This document shows, in pieces, positions 63,716 to 64,000 of a stretch of 64,000 nt of DNA; position 1 is the stretch's first letter; each line of letters starts with the position of its first letter. The stretch spans positions 2,939,001 to 3,003,000 of the forward strand of contig NZ_CP021247.1 of assembly GCF_017309955.1 (NCBI RefSeq), written 5' to 3'. The position numbers were made by a program, and so were the translations under genes. The notes beneath the pieces are model-generated. The model had not been told where the DNA came from, made no database searches, and was given only the letters and a program-made list of their open reading frames with translations. The stretch comes from Novosphingobium sp. KA1. Lineage in GTDB: Bacteria; Pseudomonadota; Alphaproteobacteria; Sphingomonadales; Sphingomonadaceae.

Positions 63716-64000
63716 ATGACTGACGATATCAGCGAAAACGGCGCCGAGCAGACCCCCGAGGATGCCCACTTCCGCCTGCGTCGCGGCGCCCGTGCCGCCA
63801 TTTCCGGTCGCTTTGCAGGCCTGCGCAAAGCGTGGCGTGAGCGTAAGTGGCTGCGCCGCTTCGGTTATGTCACGGGTGCGGGGCTGATCGCGTTCGGCGG
63901 GCTCTACGTAGTTGTCGCCCATGATTTGCCTGATGCGAACAAGCTGCTCGAGTATCAACCGCCGCTGCCAACCATGGTGCGCGGCGGCGATGGCGCCATC
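63716..64000 (+). CDS. Penicillin-binding protein 1A, N-terminal part
   Basis: Only 95 codons are present before the window ends. A charged cytoplasmic N terminus (DDISENGAEQTPEDAHFRLRRGARAAI) is followed by one transmembrane helix (YVTGAGLIAFGGLYVVV). Then comes HDLPDANKLLEYQPPLPTMVRGGDGAI, which is the typical beginning of the glycosyltransferase domain of PBP1A. The bifunctional enzyme polymerises and cross-links peptidoglycan. It follows the amidase in the usual alphaproteobacterial order. Confidence 0.85.
   Translation, partial: MTDDISENGAEQTPEDAHFRLRRGARAAISGRFAGLRKAWRERKWLRRFGYVTGAGLIAFGGLYVVVAHDLPDANKLLEYQPPLPTMVRGGDGAI

Overview
The window looks like chromosomal DNA of a GC-rich alphaproteobacterium. 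The best fit is a sphingomonad (order Sphingomonadales, Novosphingobium/Sphingobium-like). This is an inference from the uniformly high GC, the xerD/aroK-aroB arrangement, the Flp pilins, the style of the exosortase-A genes and the RHPREGGDP-type REP element. No rRNA, IS element, prophage or CRISPR array is visible. Both edges cut genes: a glutathione reductase-like gene on the left and a penicillin-binding protein 1A on the right.

Region 1 (1-11.5 kb) is metabolic. After the reductase fragment comes a collinear propionate / methylmalonyl-CoA block: pccB, a small membrane protein, a thiolase, methylmalonyl-CoA epimerase, methylmalonyl-CoA mutase, bioB, an LprI-like protein, a small membrane protein, pccA and an acyl-CoA thioesterase. 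Propionyl-CoA would be carboxylated by the biotin enzyme PccAB, epimerised, and isomerised to succinyl-CoA. BioB, placed inside the block, would supply the biotin.

Region 2 (11.5-34.3 kb) is housekeeping: a POT peptide transporter, aroB and aroK, divergent from envelope genes and xerD, an M48-LysM protease, two Flp pilins, mutT, three identical tRNA-Arg(ACG) genes, a chloride channel, phospholipase D, folE, a polytopic membrane protein, an SDR, a peroxiredoxin, the modABC molybdate transporter, an alpha/beta hydrolase and trxB.

Region 3 (34.3-53.0 kb) is a full exosortase A (XrtA) exopolysaccharide / PEP-CTERM locus. A minus-strand arm (GNAT/FemAB-like protein, acyl carrier protein, two hydrolases) diverges from a long plus-strand arm: acyl-CoA ligase, PLP decarboxylase, export lipoprotein, chain-length protein, tyrosine kinase, outer-membrane protein, ATPase, deacetylase, FemAB protein, glycosyltransferase, exosortase A and amidotransferase. 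A CHASE2-GGDEF(degenerate)-EAL protein follows and may tie c-di-GMP to this locus. No PEP-CTERM substrate and no PrsK/PrsR pair is present here.

Region 4 (55.6-64 kb) starts with a roughly 930-bp AT-richer spacer. It contains what looks like a small independent transcription unit: two CtrA-like boxes, a 16-residue Trp/Tyr/Gly-rich ORF, a 14-bp hairpin, C-rich unpaired segments and an intrinsic terminator. This is my best candidate for something undescribed. It is followed by zapE, sdhB, a DUF4242 protein, RNase E with a tandem-repeat tail, an N-acetylmuramoyl-L-alanine amidase and the start of PBP1A.
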